Shown here in pieces: positions 25,430 through 36,556 of a stretch of 64,000 nucleotides of DNA (positions are counted from its first letter, which is position 1; every line of letters begins with the position of its first letter). A program made the position numbers and the translations under genes. A model generated the notes under the pieces. The model made no database searches and was not told where the DNA came from. It saw only the letters and a program-made list of their open reading frames with translations. Location of the stretch: assembly GCA_016717345.1 (NCBI GenBank), contig JADKFR010000001.1, positions 62,001 to 126,000 on the forward strand, written 5' to 3'. Source of the DNA: Propionibacteriaceae bacterium (lineage in GTDB: Bacteria; Actinomycetota; Actinomycetes; Propionibacteriales; Propionibacteriaceae).

Positions 25430-26106
25430 CCCGGCTCCTGGTGGTGGAGGACGATCAGGCCCTTCGTCGAGCCTTGGCGATCACCCTGAGGGCCCGGCAC
25501 TACGAGGTCGACACCGTCGGCGACGGAGCCGCCGCCCTGCGCGCGGCCGCCGCCACGGCCTACGACCTGGTCGTGATGGATCTCGGCCTGCCCGACCTGG
25601 ACGGGGTCGAGGTCATCCAGGGAATCCGTGGCTGGTCAGCCGTGCCCGTCATCGTGCTGTCGGCCCGGGAGGCCCAGTGGCAGAAGGTGGACGCCCTGGA
25701 CGCCGGCGCCGACGACTACGTCACCAAGCCGTTCGGGATGGACGAGTTGCTGGCGCGCGTCCGGGCGGCCCTGCGTCGCGCTGAACCCGCCGAGGGGAAC
25801 TCCGCCCCCATCGTCGAGACCCCCGCCTTCGTGATCGACCTCGCCGCGAAACGGGCGCACAAGGACGGTCGTGAGGTGCGGCTCACCCCGACCGAGTGGC
25901 ACCTGGTGGAGGCCCTCGTGCGGCGGCCCGGAGTCCTGGTGCCGAGCACCCAACTGCTGGCCGAAGTCTGGGGTCCCCACTACGAGCGGGAGACCAACTA
26001 CCTTCGGGTGTTCTTCGCCCAGATCCGCCGCAAGCTGGAACCTGACCCTGGCCGGCCCCGCTACTTCATCACCGAACCCGGCCTGGGCTACCGCTTCGAA
26101 CCCTGA
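25426..26106 (+). CDS. KdpE-like OmpR-family response regulator
   Basis: This 226-residue regulator has the receiver pocket VVEDD, phospho-acceptor Asp52 in VMDLGLPD and lysine in VTKPFG. The DNA-binding domain ends with RETNYLRVFFAQIRRKLE and RYFITEPGLGYRF, which is the KdpE signature. It is the last gene of the kimA-kinase-regulator operon. Likely targets are the 11-bp phased GCGTCAAG repeats at 21993-22032 and 26917-26934. Confidence 0.92.
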   Translation: MTRLLVVEDDQALRRALAITLRARHYEVDTVGDGAAALRAAAATAYDLVVMDLGLPDLDGVEVIQGIRGWSAVPVIVLSAREAQWQKVDALDAGADDYVTKPFGMDELLARVRAALRRAEPAEGNSAPIVETPAFVIDLAAKRAHKDGREVRLTPTEWHLVEALVRRPGVLVPSTQLLAEVWGPHYERETNYLRVFFAQIRRKLEPDPGRPRYFITEPGLGYRFEP

Positions 26107-26126
26107 GTCCCCCCGCTCGGCCGGCC

Positions 26127-26873
26127 TCAGGCGGTGAGGCTGGCCCGGGCCGCCAGTTGGTCGGCGAGCAGGATGACCACGTCCACCTGTTCCGGCTTCA
26201 CGCGCACCTGGGCCGTGGCCGCCGTCACCTGGAAGTGTCCGATCAGGTGCCCGTGACGGACGACGGGGATCGCCGTCACGCGGTCGGTGGGCAGGCCGTC
26301 GCGCCGGAGGTCCAACGCGATGTCACCGACCCGCAGGCTGCCGTCGCGACCCAGGAGGGCCGCGTCTCCACCTGGTTGGCCTGCGACGAACCGGACCTTC
26401 TCGACCCCGAGGGTCCGCAGGATGTGACGAGAAATGGCCTGCTCAGTGTCCTGCTGCGAGGCCCCGCCCGCAGCCAGGTCCGCGGTGGCCCGGATCCCGT
26501 CCAGGTAGCCGGCACGGTCGCTGGCCGCCGCGTGCTGCCGTCCGCCCCACAGGGCCAGTTCGGAAACAGCCAAGCCGACGAGCAGCAACAGCACGGCCAG
26601 TTCCACATCGCCGCGGTTCTCGACGTGGAAGTCGAGGTAGGGGGTTGTCAGGAAGAAGTCGAAGCCGGCCGCACCGGCCAGGCAGCTGAGGAGGCCCGCG
26701 ACCCGGTCCCCGGTGGCCGCGATCCCCACCACGATCAGGACGAGGACCAGCGCGGCAGCCGTGGGAGTGATCAGGTCGCGCAGGCCGTACATCATCGCGG
26801 CGGCACCGACCGGCAACAGAGTCGCCAAGGTGCGAAACAGCGAGCGGTTGCGCTCGATCCAAGCCATCACCAT
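26127..26873 (-). CDS. Orphan DUF4118 (KdpD sensor-like) membrane protein
   Basis: This 248-residue protein has the KdpD-type four-helix membrane domain (about 15-110, with FDFFLTTPYLDFHV) followed by a GAF-like domain. It has no kinase domain. Short DUF4118 proteins of this type are known in actinobacteria without a proven role. Its promoter region has the same repeat unit as the kimA region, so it probably belongs to the same regulon and may modify the K+ signal. The start is ATG at 26873, or the ATG two codons later. Confidence 0.8.
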   Translation of the reverse strand: MVMAWIERNRSLFRTLATLLPVGAAAMMYGLRDLITPTAAALVLVLIVVGIAATGDRVAGLLSCLAGAAGFDFFLTTPYLDFHVENRGDVELAVLLLLVGLAVSELALWGGRQHAAASDRAGYLDGIRATADLAAGGASQQDTEQAISRHILRTLGVEKVRFVAGQPGGDAALLGRDGSLRVGDIALDLRRDGLPTDRVTAIPVVRHGHLIGHFQVTAATAQVRVKPEQVDVVILLADQLAARASLTA

Positions 26874-26916
26874 ACGTCCAGCAAAGCACGCTGCCAGAAG
26901 CGAATCGACGGCCCTT

Positions 26917-26934
26917 GCGTCAAGATCACGTCAA
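26917..26934. promoter_or_regulatory. Second GCGTCAAG-type site, 11-bp phased
   Basis: GCGTCAAG at 26917 is followed 11 bp later by ACGTCAA at 26928. The site is 44 bp before the DUF4118 gene (minus) and 73 bp before the divergent gene at 27007. It matches the repeats upstream of kimA. On the minus strand the halves read TTGACG, so they could also act as -35 hexamers. Confidence 0.55.
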
Positions 26935-27006
26935 TTCGACCGGAGGCGCCGGGTGTCCACACATGGCAGACTCTGGGGCGACTTCCAGGACGAGTAAGGA
27001 CCACTG

Positions 27007-28689
27007 ATGAGCCGACCAGCCCGGGGAAACCGCCAGCTGATCCTGACCTCGGCGCTGACCGCGATGCCGATCGGCGCCGCGACCGTGATGGTGTGGTTGC
27101 GACGCTGGATCTCCGACGACGGCTTCATCAACATCCGAGTGATCCACCAGTTGATGGCCGGACGCGGGCCGATCTACAACGTCCACGAACGCGTCGAAGT
27201 GGGCACCAGCACGCTGTGGCTGATGGCGGTGTGGCTGTTCCAGGCGGTCACACCGACCACCGAGACCGGCGAGGTGATGGTCGTTCTGGGAACGGCCCTG
27301 ACCGCGCTGGCCCTGATTCTGCTCGCCGTGGGTTCGTGGGCCCTCAGCGACGGCCGGGGGGTCATGGTGCCCTTGGGCCTGCTGGTGGTGGCGGCCCTGC
27401 CCGTGGTCTGGGACTTCGGAACCTCAGGCCTGGAGACCTCGCTGTCGATGGCGTGGATCGCTGCCTGCTTCGCTGCTCTGGCTTTCCGGTTGCGGGCCCT
27501 CACGCCTGGGGTTCGGGTTCCGGCGTGGCGGCCCTGGCCGGTGGCCTGCCTGATCGGCCTGGGCCCGCTCGTCCGTCCGGACTTCGCCCTGCTGTCCCTC
27601 GCCTTCGGAATCGCCCTGCTCTGGCAGAGTGCCCGCAGCCTGTCGGGCTGGCTCGCCGCCGCGGGCGTCGCGCTGACAATTCCCGTGGCCTACGAGGTGT
27701 TCCGGATGGGCTTCTTCGCCTCCCTGGTTCCGAATACTGCCCTGGCCAAGGCCAACGGCTCGGTCGCTCAGGGCTGGACCTACGTCCAGGATTTCCTCGG
27801 CACCTATTGGCTCGGGTTCCCGCTGGCGTTCGGGGCCTTGGCCATCCTGCTGCGGATCTGGCGCTCCGGCGCGGGACCCAACGCTCGCTCCCTGTTCATC
27901 GTGCTGCCGGTCGCCGGCCTGGCCCATGCCGGCTTCGTGGTCAGTGTGGGCGGGGACTTCATGCACGGACGGTTTCTGCTCCCGGCCACCCTGCTCTGCT
28001 TCGCTCCGATCGCCTTGGTGTCCTTCGCGGGGATGGAACGCCTGCTCGTGGTGGGTACCGCGGTGTGGGCGCTGATCTGCGGTCTGGTCCTGCGCCCGGT
28101 GCTGTGGAACGGGATGATCGCCGACGAGCGCACCTATTACTCGACCTTCGTGGCCGACGTCCCCGGCGCCAGCATTCCGCTGGAGAACTGGAGTGCCGAC
28201 GTCGGTTTCCAGTTGGCCCGCCGGGCAGCCGCCGACCATGCGGCCGGCGCCAGCTACTACGTGCAGATCGAGCATCCCGGCGAGCATCTCCCGCGCCCTG
28301 AACCGGGCGTGGTCGTGGTCCTCAACAGTCTCGGCGTCGCGGGAGCCGCCGCGGGGCTGGACGTCATCGTGAACGATCCGCCGTCTCTGGGTGACCCGAT
28401 CGGGGCGCGACTCGTCCTCCCGCCGGACGCGACGTTCCGGGTGGGTCACGCGTACAAGCCGGAAGTCTGGGCGGTGGCCCGCTATGCCTCCGGGGATCGC
28501 TCCGTGCCCCTGGCGGGCCTGGCCGAAGCCCGCAGGACCTTGGCGTGTGCGCCGGTGGCCGAACTCCTCGAGGCGGTGTCCGCCCCGCTGACCGTCGAGG
28601 TCTTCCTGCGAAACCTGCTCAGGGCACCGCGACTCACCTTCTTGAGGATCCCCTCCGATCCCGTCTTGGCCCTGCAGTCCATCTGCTGA
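27007..28689 (+). CDS. GT-C type membrane protein, AftB/ZomB-like
   Basis: This 560-residue protein has 9-10 membrane helices and a C-terminal exported domain of about 180 residues. The first loop has the acidic motif RRWISDDGFINIR followed by ERVEVGTSTLW. That pattern is shared with GT-C glycosyltransferases such as mycobacterial AftB and the ZomB group, where the aspartates bind a polyprenyl-phosphate sugar. A role in cell-envelope glycan transfer is inferred; the sugar is unknown. AAGGAC upstream supports the ATG. Confidence 0.7.
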   Translation: MSRPARGNRQLILTSALTAMPIGAATVMVWLRRWISDDGFINIRVIHQLMAGRGPIYNVHERVEVGTSTLWLMAVWLFQAVTPTTETGEVMVVLGTALTALALILLAVGSWALSDGRGVMVPLGLLVVAALPVVWDFGTSGLETSLSMAWIAACFAALAFRLRALTPGVRVPAWRPWPVACLIGLGPLVRPDFALLSLAFGIALLWQSARSLSGWLAAAGVALTIPVAYEVFRMGFFASLVPNTALAKANGSVAQGWTYVQDFLGTYWLGFPLAFGALAILLRIWRSGAGPNARSLFIVLPVAGLAHAGFVVSVGGDFMHGRFLLPATLLCFAPIALVSFAGMERLLVVGTAVWALICGLVLRPVLWNGMIADERTYYSTFVADVPGASIPLENWSADVGFQLARRAAADHAAGASYYVQIEHPGEHLPRPEPGVVVVLNSLGVAGAAAGLDVIVNDPPSLGDPIGARLVLPPDATFRVGHAYKPEVWAVARYASGDRSVPLAGLAEARRTLACAPVAELLEAVSAPLTVEVFLRNLLRAPRLTFLRIPSDPVLALQSIC

Positions 28690-28778
28690 GCAGCTGCCGC
28701 CTTCCACGCTTCGATCATGCCCTTCCCCGGCGTGGACAATGGGGCCATGATTGTTTGGTTACCTGAGGGGGAGGTCCG

Positions 28779-29864
<1,086 letters not shown>

Positions 29865-30003
29865 GGGCAACCAGATGTTCGGCCCTCGCCGCCTGCCGTC
29901 CCACCCCTGCTGAAGGGTGCTCCCTGCCGCGCAATGAGGGTTACAGTCACGATTGCCCGCTGGGAACCTTCTTGAAGCGGTGCTGTTCACGGCTGGAGTG
30001 GTG

Positions 30004-33000
30004 ATGGCTGAACGGTATGGTCGACAGGATTTTGCCCGTGTGCTGAATGAGGCCCGTCAGGCCCACCACTTGTCGATCCGGGACGCAGCCCGCATCGCAG
30101 GCGTGCCCAGCGGCACCGTGCAGGGGTGGCTCAGCGGACGCCACTTTCCCATCCCGGCGCTACGCGCCAACTGCCTGCGCCTGGTCGAGGAGGTCGGCCT
30201 GGCGGAGGCGTTCGAGCCGAACTTCTGGAACGACGAAGGGTTGCCTGCCGCCCTGCGGGACGCGGGACACGCCCCCTATCTCGGCCTTCGTCCCTTCACC
30301 ACTGCCGTCGCCGCCCTCTTCCACGGACGCGCCGCCGAAGTGCGGCGGCTCGCCGACGCCGTGACAGCGGCCCTGCCGAACGGGATCATCGCGGTCATCG
30401 GCGCTTCTGGGAGCGGCAAGTCCTCGATGCTGGCCGCCGGCCTGGTGGCCCGCGAGACCACTGACGGCGCGCTGGCCGGTCACTCCGTGACGATGCTGGG
30501 CCCCCAGGACCTCGACGTCGAGCCGCCCGTGACCCAGATCGTCGTCATCGACCAGTTCGAGGAGGTCCTCCACACCGACGATCAGTCCCGCCGCGCCACG
30601 CTTGAGTTCGTCGGGAGACTGGCGAGGGAGCGCGTCGTCGTCATCGCCCTGCGTTCGGACGCCTTCGCCGCAGCCTCGTCCGAGCCCGTGCTGGCCCCAG
30701 CGCTCGCCCACCCGTTCCTGCTCAGCCCGCTGTCCCGCGACGAACTTCGGGACGTGATCACCGGCCCGGCGGCCGCCCTGGGGGTGCGGGTGGAGGACGA
30801 TCTGGTCACGATGTTGGTGGACGAACTCGCCACGGGCGCCACCACCTCGCCAGGCGTGCTGCCGTTGCTGTCGAATGCCCTGCTTGCCACCTGGGCAGCG
30901 GGCCAGGGGAACACCATGACGGTGGCCGACTACCGTGCCTGCGGCGGTGTGGCCTCCGCGGTCGACGAACTCGCCGAGCGCGTCTTCGGCTCCTGGAGGC
31001 GGCCGGCCAGGAAGCGGCCCGGACGTTGTTCCTGCGGCTCATCCGCTTCTCCGATGACACCCCCTTGCGGGAAGCCATGCGCGTGGACGACCTGGACGCC
31101 GCCAGTCGGGCCGTGGCCGACCTCTTCGTCGACGCCCGCATGCTCACCCTCACCGACGGGTCCGTGCGGATCGGCCATGACGCCCTACTCGAACACTGGG
31201 GACGGTTGAAGGGCTGGGTCGACCAGAGCCGGGCCGATCTGGAGGCCCTCTCCACCCTGAAGCGGGCCACCCAGCTGTGGCTGGAAACCGACAAGGACCC
31301 CGATTCGCTGATCCCCGTGCAGCGCTTGGACGTGTTCTCCGGGTGGATCGACGACCCCGGGAAGCGACGGCTGCTGACCCCCGAGGAGGATGACTTCCTC
31401 CAGGCGAGCTCCGATCATTTCGCGTCGGTGCTGGCCGTGGAGCAGCGGACGAACCGTCGGCTGCAACGCCAGCGTGGCGGGCTGATCGGCTCCGTCGCGC
31501 TGGTGAGCGCGCTCGCGTTGGTGGTAGGAGTCCTGTCCGTCCAGTCACAGCACAATGCGACCGAAGCCGCGACCCAGCGCAACATCGCACAGTCCCGCCA
31601 GGTCTCGATGGCCGCCGGGACGATCCGCTCCCAGGACCCGAACCTGCAGGCCCAGATGGCCGCGGTGGCCAGCCGCTTGGCCGACAGCCAGGAAGGACTC
31701 TCGGCCCTGCTCGACGCCACCTCGATCGACGTCCCCACCCGGTGGTTGGGAGCGGCGACGTCGGCGCTCGGCGCCACCCCGACGGGCGACGTGGTTATCC
31801 GCGCCAACGGCGACGGCACCGCCACCCTCTGGCGGGGCACGGAGTTGACCACCTCACCGGGAACCGGCTTCGTGGTCCTGGAGCAGCACACCCCCGTGTT
31901 CTCCGTCGCCGTGGCCCAACGCTCCGGGCGCCTCCTGGCGTTGTTCGCGGGGCCGGACGTCCGCGCCCTGTGGGACGTCACCAACGAGCCGCGGCTCGTC
32001 CATGACTTCCCTCGCGACGATGCCACCACCTACGCCGCCCGCTTCGAACCGAACTCCGACCGGATCGCGTTCGGTGCCGGAGACGGCAGCGTGAGCGTCT
32101 TCGACATCAGCACCCCCGAGGCCCCGACACCGATCACGGTGCTGCACCTCGACCCCGACGCCGAGGGTGTTCCGGCACCCGTGAGTTCGCTGGCGTGGGG
32201 GCCCGATGGGCTGCTCGTGGTCGGTGGAGCCGCGTCGGGTCTGGCCCGCTGGCGCCTCGACGGCGCGCCGCTCCGGCTGGCCGACCTGGCGACCACGTTC
32301 GACGGGCTCGGTCTGCGGGTGCTCGGCGTGGCGATCAACGGCTCCCATGTGGTCGCCGGGCTGCGCGGCAACGCGATGCTGCGGTGGAAGGTCGACGGAG
32401 ATACCGCGACCGCCCTCGCTCCGGTGACCGGGTTCACCAGTTGGGTCAACGACGTCGCCTTCGCCGCCGATGGGTCCACGGTCATCGCCGGCAGCTCCGA
32501 CCAGACCACGCGGCTGGTCGACACCACCTCGGGACAGGTGATCCGCACCCTGAACGGCCCCGCCATCGTGACCGGAGTGGCCCTCGTCGACGGGCAACCG
32601 GTCAGCGCCGCCACCGACGGGTCGCTTCGGGTGTGGCCCGCTACCAGCCCGGTGCTGCGGGCAGCGGCCAGCCCCGTCTACAACGTGGGGGCCGACGGTA
32701 CCTCGACCTGGCTCGCCGCCGGCACTGGCAGTGACGGTATCGCCTTGTGGCGATGGGGGACGCGGACCCGCGTGCCGGTGCCGGCGCCGCCCCTGGATGC
32801 CGACGAAACCCAGGCGGGAGCGGTCACCGTCGCCCCCAGCGGGAAGTATCTGCTGGGCGGCACCCGGGGGGGAAACGTGCTCTCCTGGCGTCTGGACGAC
32901 GGTGGAGCCACCTTCACCAGCAAGGTCGGCGGCTTGGACGGCACCGCGGCGTACCTCACCATCACCCCGGATTCCGCGTTGGCCGCCGCGATCGCCTACA

Positions 33001-33665
33001 ACGGCACCCGGACCGGGCTGTACCGCGTTGACGAGACCGGTCACCTCGCGGTTCAGGCGATGCTGGAAACCCCGACCCCCCAACTGGCCGCGTTCAGCCG
33101 GGACGGTCGGATCCTGGCGGTGGCCCTGGCCGACAACCGGGTGTTGCTGTATTCCGTTCTCGACCCGACAAGCCCGAGCCTGGTCGCCACCCTGACGGGG
33201 TTCGCCACCGCGCCGATCAGCCTCGCGTTCTCGCCGACCGCCGAACGGCTCGCCGTCGGCGAGGACAGTGGACACGTGTCGGTGTGGGACACCACGGACC
33301 CGGCCACCCCCCGTCGGCTCCACGAACTCGGCGACGCCCACGCGTCGGCCTACGGCCTCGCGTTCAGCCCCGACGGCCAACGCCTGGCCGCAGCCACCGC
33401 CGACAACCTGATCTGGGGTTGGCAGGTCACCGACGCGCCCCGGACGCTATTCGCTCTGACGGCCGATATCGGACGGCCCTGGGACCTGCGGTTCATCGAC
33501 GGAGGAAGGCGGCTCGCCGTCGCCGGTGACGACGGACGCGTTCGCACCTGGGTGGTGGAGCGGCAGGAAGCCCTTCGCCAGATCTGCAGCACGCGGGGCG
33601 CCCCCCTGACCGGCAGTGAGTGGTCGCACTACCTGCCCGGGGTCCCGACCACCGACCCCTGTTGA
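30004..33665 (+). pseudogene. HTH-STAND NTPase-WD40 protein, single-base frameshift
   Basis: Two reading frames form one gene of about 1220 codons. Residues 1-65 are an XRE-type helix-turn-helix. The segment LGLRPF...LFHGR (about 93-110) opens an nSTAND1-type NTPase with P-loop GASGSGKSS (133-141) and Walker B VVIDQFEE. A membrane segment encoded near 31480-31550 is followed by a WD40-like propeller to the end. The frame changes at about 30990: one missing base there would restore ERVFGS-LEAAGQEAARTLFLRL. STAND proteins act as ATP-driven signalling switches. It is either a fresh pseudogene or a sequencing error. GGAG 5 bases before ATG 30004 supports the start. Confidence 0.82.
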
Positions 33666-33692
33666 GCGACAGACTGAACGGGGATCGTCGGG

Positions 33693-34865
33693 TCACGCGA
33701 TCGAGGGCAGGAGGGACTCTTCGATGAAGGCCGCGGCGTCGACCTCGCGATTCGCGTGGTCGTCACTGGTGTTCTGGGTAATCACCAGAACCAGGTCTTC
33801 ATCGGGGATGACGTAGACGAATTGGCCTCCCCAGCCCCAGGCGAAGAACGTCTTGTGCCCCGCGATCGTCCGCACCCAGAACAGTTCTCCGTAGGAAGTG
33901 GTGGCGTCGACGTCGAAGACCGTGCGCTGAGCCTCCTGGATATACTTCGCCGGAACCAGTTGCTGGCCCTTCCAGGTGCCGTCATGCAGCATCAGAAGCC
34001 CGAACTTCGCGAGTTCCCGAGGGGTCAGATACAGGTTGTAGCCGCCCGAACTGACACCTTGGGGGTCCCTCCCCCAGTGCTCAGCCGTCACGTTCATCGG
34101 GCTGAACAAGTACTGGTGGACGAACTCACAGGTGCCCATCCCGGTGGCCCTCTGGATGATCGCTGAGAGCACGTGGGTGTTGCCCGTGCTGTAGGTGAAG
34201 CTGGTCCCGGGTGTGGACGCCATGCGCTGCCCCAGGACCGCCGCCACCCAGTCCGTGGACGACTCGATCTTGTACTCCGTTTCGTCCTCCGTCCAGGACA
34301 AGCCCGCCGACATGGTCATCAGATCACGGAGGGTGATGGCCGACCGGCTCGATTCCGAGCCGGTGAAGTACTCGGGGAGCACGTCGGAAACCCTGGTGTC
34401 CAGACTCGGGATGTCACCGCGTTCCACCGCAATCGCAAGTGCTGCCCCGAGGACGCTCTTGGACGCGGAATGGACATTGTTGCTGCTGCTCCGGGCGCTG
34501 CCGTTGAAGTACTCCTCGAAGACCAGGGAGTCGTTTCGCACCACCAGCACGCTGAACAGCGACGAGTTCTCCAGCGCCTCCACCCCCGCTTCCAGCCGGG
34601 CAAGGTCGATGCCTTCTGCAGCCGGCGCGGAGATGGCCCAGTCGGAGGAATCGTCCGCCGGATCGGTGTAGGTGGGGTTGGACTCGTACCACCCTGATCC
34701 GCTCCGCTGCCAGAGCGTGTCGCAGTCTCCCTCCGAGGTCCCCGTCTGAGCAACCGACGACGACCGCTCCCGGCCACCCACGACGAGGAGGCCCAGGGCA
34801 AGGACCCCGAGGAGGAAGACAGCAATCCCACTGCGCCTGCGGACGTTGGTCATCGAGACAGTCAT
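33693..34865 (-). CDS. Beta-lactamase-fold serine hydrolase (class C-like)
   Basis: This 390-residue exported protein has a signal or anchor (about 12-30) and the fold of class C beta-lactamases and DD-peptidases. The catalytic motif SASK, second motif YSTGN and a WGWGGQ stretch near the end are present. Such proteins are often esterases or peptidases rather than antibiotic-resistance enzymes. ATG at 34865 has GAGG upstream. It is convergent with the STAND gene. Confidence 0.87.
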   Translation of the reverse strand: MTVSMTNVRRRSGIAVFLLGVLALGLLVVGGRERSSSVAQTGTSEGDCDTLWQRSGSGWYESNPTYTDPADDSSDWAISAPAAEGIDLARLEAGVEALENSSLFSVLVVRNDSLVFEEYFNGSARSSSNNVHSASKSVLGAALAIAVERGDIPSLDTRVSDVLPEYFTGSESSRSAITLRDLMTMSAGLSWTEDETEYKIESSTDWVAAVLGQRMASTPGTSFTYSTGNTHVLSAIIQRATGMGTCEFVHQYLFSPMNVTAEHWGRDPQGVSSGGYNLYLTPRELAKFGLLMLHDGTWKGQQLVPAKYIQEAQRTVFDVDATTSYGELFWVRTIAGHKTFFAWGWGGQFVYVIPDEDLVLVITQNTSDDHANREVDAAAFIEESLLPSIA

Positions 34866-34999
34866 CAGTGCCTCGACCCCTGTGCCGCGTGGGCGATTCG
34901 GGCTTCGCCAAGCATGGGACGAGCAAAGCACTCAAACCTGTGATCAGCCTGTGCCGCAGCTGACACCCGTCCCGTCGCCCGATCCGACGCCGGGTCAGT

Positions 35000-35398
35000 T
35001 CACTTTCCGCGGAGGCGCGCCTGATCCCCCGACAGGCTCGGCGTGTGGTCCTGGTCCTGCGACTGCTTCTGGCTGCGAGTCTGCTGGCCCGTCCCCGGGC
35101 TGCAAGTCGGGTCGACGAGCTGGACCCGGTCGCGTGTCTGCACCTGAGCCTTGGTCGTCACCGGTGCGGCGGGGGCCGGGGTCTGGAGCTGGGAGTGCTC
35201 CCGCACCCGCTTCTGCACCTGGCTGGCGACACCGGTGGGGGTGCTGGAGGGGGTAGCGGCCACGTGGATCTTCGCCTGATCCCGCTCCTGGATCTGGTCA
35301 CCATTTCCGTTCGCCGCCAACGCGGTGCCGGCCGCGAGGCCGCTCATCCCAACGACGAGGGCGATTCCGACGCCTGCTGCTTTTCCTGACATACGCAT
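35000..35398 (-). CDS. Small secreted Gln/Arg-rich protein
   Basis: I do not recognise this 132-residue protein. A clear signal peptide (about 1-29, ending AAGTALAA) leads to a mature part rich in Gln, Arg, Thr and Pro, with repeated units such as DQIQERDQ, SQVQKRVREH and AQVQTRDRVQ. AAGGAG eight bases before the ATG at 35398 fixes the start. It lies downstream of the two-component operon at 35520-38031 on the same strand and may be its target or ligand. Confidence 0.65.
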   Translation of the reverse strand: MRMSGKAAGVGIALVVGMSGLAAGTALAANGNGDQIQERDQAKIHVAATPSSTPTGVASQVQKRVREHSQLQTPAPAAPVTTKAQVQTRDRVQLVDPTCSPGTGQQTRSQKQSQDQDHTPSLSGDQARLRGK

Positions 35399-35421
35399 TC
35401 TGCTCACTCCTTCGGTATCCG

Positions 35422-35439
35422 CTGCGGCCTCTGCCGCAG
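35422..35439 (-). terminator. Hairpin between the two-component operon and the secreted-protein gene
   Basis: CTGCGGC and GCCGCAG form a 7-bp stem with a 4-base loop, 80 bases after the end of the membrane-protein gene. No T-tract follows, so it could also be a leader structure of the gene at 35398. Confidence 0.35.
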
Positions 35440-35519
35440 TAGTTCAACCTTCGCGAACAGCCATGAAACCCACGGGAATGGACGATGAAAGACCTGTCAT
35501 CGAGCCGGTCGCCAGGCGA

Positions 35520-35894
35520 TCAGCGACCGTTCTTCCCGGTTCCTGAGCCGCCAGGGCTGTCGGGCCCGTTCCCGGTTCGCCGCGGGGAACCGGTACCGGA
35601 GGGTGCCGGTGTCGGCGCCACCGGCCCCCGCGTTGGCTTCGCCGTCTGGCGGGTGGTCGCCGAGATGAACGGGGTGGGGTTGACCGCCGTCGGCGCTGCG
35701 GGTACCCGGGTTGACGGGGTGGCATCCGCCGACGGGGTAAGGACCACCGGCGCTTCCCCTCCCCACCACCGGTCCACCATCGCCCACGAACCGGCCACGA
35801 TCCCGGTCATGACAACGAGGGCCAACACGACTCCGATCATCATCCAGCGGCGTCCACGCCCCGCGGGCCCGCCTGTCGAGGGATTGTGGTTCAT
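35520..35894 (-). CDS. Small membrane-anchored Pro/Thr-rich protein
   Basis: This 124-residue protein has one membrane segment (about 17-40) and an exported tail rich in Pro, Thr, Ser and Gly with no recognisable fold. Its ATG overlaps the stop of the response regulator (ATGA), so it is translated with the two-component system. It could modulate the sensor kinase, but the sequence gives no direct evidence. Confidence 0.7.
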   Translation of the reverse strand: MNHNPSTGGPAGRGRRWMMIGVVLALVVMTGIVAGSWAMVDRWWGGEAPVVLTPSADATPSTRVPAAPTAVNPTPFISATTRQTAKPTRGPVAPTPAPSGTGSPRRTGNGPDSPGGSGTGKNGR

Positions 35895-36556
35895 TCGAGT
35901 GCCTCCAAGCGGTAGCCCATCCCCCGCAGGGTGGAGATTCGTTCAGCACCGAGTTTCCGGCGGAGGTGACGGACGTAGACGTCCACCACGTTGGACCCGG
36001 GGTCGAAGTCGTAGCCCCAGACATGGCTCAGCAGTTGCTCTCGGGACAGGACCTGACCAGGATTGCGCAGGAACACCTCGGCCAGCATGAACTCACGAGC
36101 CGACAGATCGACCACCCGCGCTCCGACGTGCGCTTGGCGGGTACGCAGGTCCAAGGAGAGCCCCCCATAGCTGATGGCGCCGGCCTCCGGCGAGCGATCC
36201 TCGCGCAGTCTCAACCTGACCCGAGCCACCAACTCCTCGAAGTGAAACGGTTTGGCCAGGTAGTCGTCGGCGCCCGACTCCAAACCAGAGACGGTGTCGG
36301 CCACCGAGGAGCGGGCCGTGAGGATGATCACCGGAATCTGATTGCGTCCCTCCCGCAGCCGACGAAGCACGGCGAAACCGTCCATCATCGGCAGCCCGAT
36401 GTCGAGCAACACCAGGTCGAAGCTGCCCGAGTTGGCGTAGTCAACGGCACTGACCCCGTCACCCACCGTGGTCGTGGTGAACCCGAGAGCCCGCAAGCCC
36501 CGTTCGATGAAGACGGCAATCCGCGGCTCATCCTCCGCGATCAGTATTCGGGCCAT
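35891..36556 (-). CDS. OmpR-family response regulator
   Basis: This 221-residue regulator has the pocket AEDE, phospho-acceptor Asp52 in LLDIGLPMMDG and lysine in AKPFHFEE. The winged helix ends NVVDVYVRHLRRKLG and LRGMGYRLE. The start overlaps the kinase gene by 16 bp. It is the middle gene of a kinase-regulator-membrane protein operon. The 11-bp phased repeats at 40767-40794 are one possible target. Confidence 0.93.
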   Translation of the reverse strand: MARILIAEDEPRIAVFIERGLRALGFTTTTVGDGVSAVDYANSGSFDLVLLDIGLPMMDGFAVLRRLREGRNQIPVIILTARSSVADTVSGLESGADDYLAKPFHFEELVARVRLRLREDRSPEAGAISYGGLSLDLRTRQAHVGARVVDLSAREFMLAEVFLRNPGQVLSREQLLSHVWGYDFDPGSNVVDVYVRHLRRKLGAERISTLRGMGYRLEALE

